A DNA stretch of 6,786 nt from an uncultured Ruminococcus sp. (GTDB lineage: Bacteria; Bacillota; Clostridia; Oscillospirales; CAG-272), in the NCBI GenBank assembly GCA_902773455.1, contig CACYEW010000116.1:1-6786 (forward strand), in the 5' to 3' direction. Positions within the stretch are counted from its first letter, which is position 1, and the number at the start of each line of letters is the position of its first letter. Both the position numbers and the translations under genes were made by a program. This document shows, piece after piece, positions 6,153 through 6,786 of the stretch. The notes under the pieces were generated by a model. The model made no database searches, had not been told where the DNA came from, and saw only the letters and a list, made by a program, of their open reading frames with translations.

Positions 6153-6786
6153 CTACGCTTTCGTTATCGCCGCAGGCAGAGTTTTGAGCTTTTTCAGCTT
6201 TTCTTTCGTCTCTTCTTCCGTCTTTCCGCCGACCATATAGTAGAATTTTATCTTCGGTTCCGTGCCGGAGGGACGGATGACGACGACGTCTTCGCCGAGG
6301 TTGAAGTAAAGCGTGTTGTTTTTACCGGTGGCGAGCGGCGTCTTTTCACCGGTCTGCAGATCCGTACGTTCAGGCACTGCGTAATCGGTGTACGCCGTGA
6401 CCTCGAATCCGGCGAGTTCCTTCGGCGGATCGGCGCGCAGCGCTTTCATTATATCCGCCATTCTCGATAGACCGTCGAGGCCTTCCATATAAACGCTGTC
6501 GACCGCGTCGAGAAAATGACCGTATTTTTCGTAGATCTGAAGAAGCACGTCGTAAAGCGTCATACCGAGGCTTGCGTAATGAGCCGCCGCCTCGCATACG
6601 AGCATCGCGGCGACGACCGCGTCCTTATCTCTTGCGTACGTTCCGCGCAGATAACCGTTGCTCTCTTCAAATCCGAGTATGAATTCAACGCCGTTTTCTT
6701 TATCTTCGAGCTCGTTCATCTTCTCGCCGATATATTTGAAGCCGGTGAAGACGTCGTACATCGCCACTCCGTTGGCTTTCGCTATC
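6153..6786 (-). CDS. pgcA: Phosphoglucomutase/phosphomannomutase-type phospho-sugar mutase, 3' part (partial)
   Basis: About 210 C-terminal residues of an alpha-D-phosphohexomutase are present. The frame stays open to the window edge, reading ...IAKANGVAMYDVFTGFKYIGEKM, so the real start lies beyond 6786; a GTG at 6765-6767 is internal. These enzymes interconvert hexose 1- and 6-phosphates through a phosphoserine, in the cytoplasm. The sugar-recognition loop GFEESNGYL is encoded at about 6648-6674, followed by GTYARDKDAV. The phosphate-binding loop RPSGTEPKIKFY is encoded at about 6240-6275. The GFEES-x-GYL form fits the PgcA/PGM2-like branch rather than GlmM or ManB, which carry a GGE-x-SGH type loop. 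Catalytic serine and metal-binding domains are outside the window. The downstream PH-like gene begins 12 nt after the TAG stop. Substrate preference (glucose versus mannose) cannot be decided from this part, so the gene symbol is provisional. Confidence 0.92.
   Translation of the reverse strand, partial: IAKANGVAMYDVFTGFKYIGEKMNELEDKENGVEFILGFEESNGYLRGTYARDKDAVVAAMLVCEAAAHYASLGMTLYDVLLQIYEKYGHFLDAVDSVYMEGLDGLSRMADIMKALRADPPKELAGFEVTAYTDYAVPERTDLQTGEKTPLATGKNNTLYFNLGEDVVVIRPSGTEPKIKFYYMVGGKTEEETKEKLKKLKTLPAAITKA

Noticed and set aside
6765..6767. GTG considered as the start of the mutase gene
   Set aside because: The frame continues open to the window edge and the residues before it match the family's internal sequence. 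The remaining 204 codons lack the catalytic serine and metal-binding domains, so the gene is cut by the window.

Overview
The window looks like a piece of chromosome from a Gram-positive anaerobe, most likely an uncultured gut-type member of the Clostridia. This is inference from moderate G+C with frequent ATA, AGA, GCG and CGC codons, strong AAAGGAG or GGAG ribosome binding sites, consensus sigma-A promoters, and gene families typical of Firmicutes. I cannot name the genus.

Layout. Positions 1-403 carry no convincing gene. They begin with five perfect copies of a 7-bp tandem repeat, followed by a hairpin-rich, C-rich stretch that looks like a dispersed intergenic repeat. The region ends in a strong extended -10 promoter overlapped by two inverted repeats (probable operator). 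Positions 404-4530 are a two-gene ABC transporter operon with overlapping genes: a MacB/LolD-type ATPase and a 1143-residue FtsX-fold permease whose first extracellular region contains a roughly 360-residue coiled coil. A second consensus promoter drives 4631-5464, a DUF975-like multi-pass membrane protein with a C-terminal zinc ribbon. A bipartite, apparently bidirectional terminator separates it from a convergent minus-strand pair: a two-TM PH-domain-like protein (5574-6140) and the 3' end of a phosphoglucomutase/phosphomannomutase-type phospho-sugar mutase (6153 to beyond the window).

How the genes work together. The ATPase and permease almost certainly form one complex and are probably translationally coupled. 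Whether it exports a substrate or acts as a mechanotransmission device (as FtsEX and MacB-like machines do) cannot be read from the sequence. The DUF975/zinc-ribbon gene has its own promoter, but no intrinsic terminator precedes it, so read-through from the ABC operon is possible. The minus-strand mutase and PH-like gene lie 12 nt apart and are probably co-transcribed; the mutase is metabolic (hexose-1-phosphate/hexose-6-phosphate interconversion).

Nothing here is a CRISPR array, toxin-antitoxin module, phage or insertion sequence. The two most unusual items are the very regular heptad coiled coil in the permease, with Leu and Gly/Ala at fixed positions, and the double inverted repeat over the ABC promoter.
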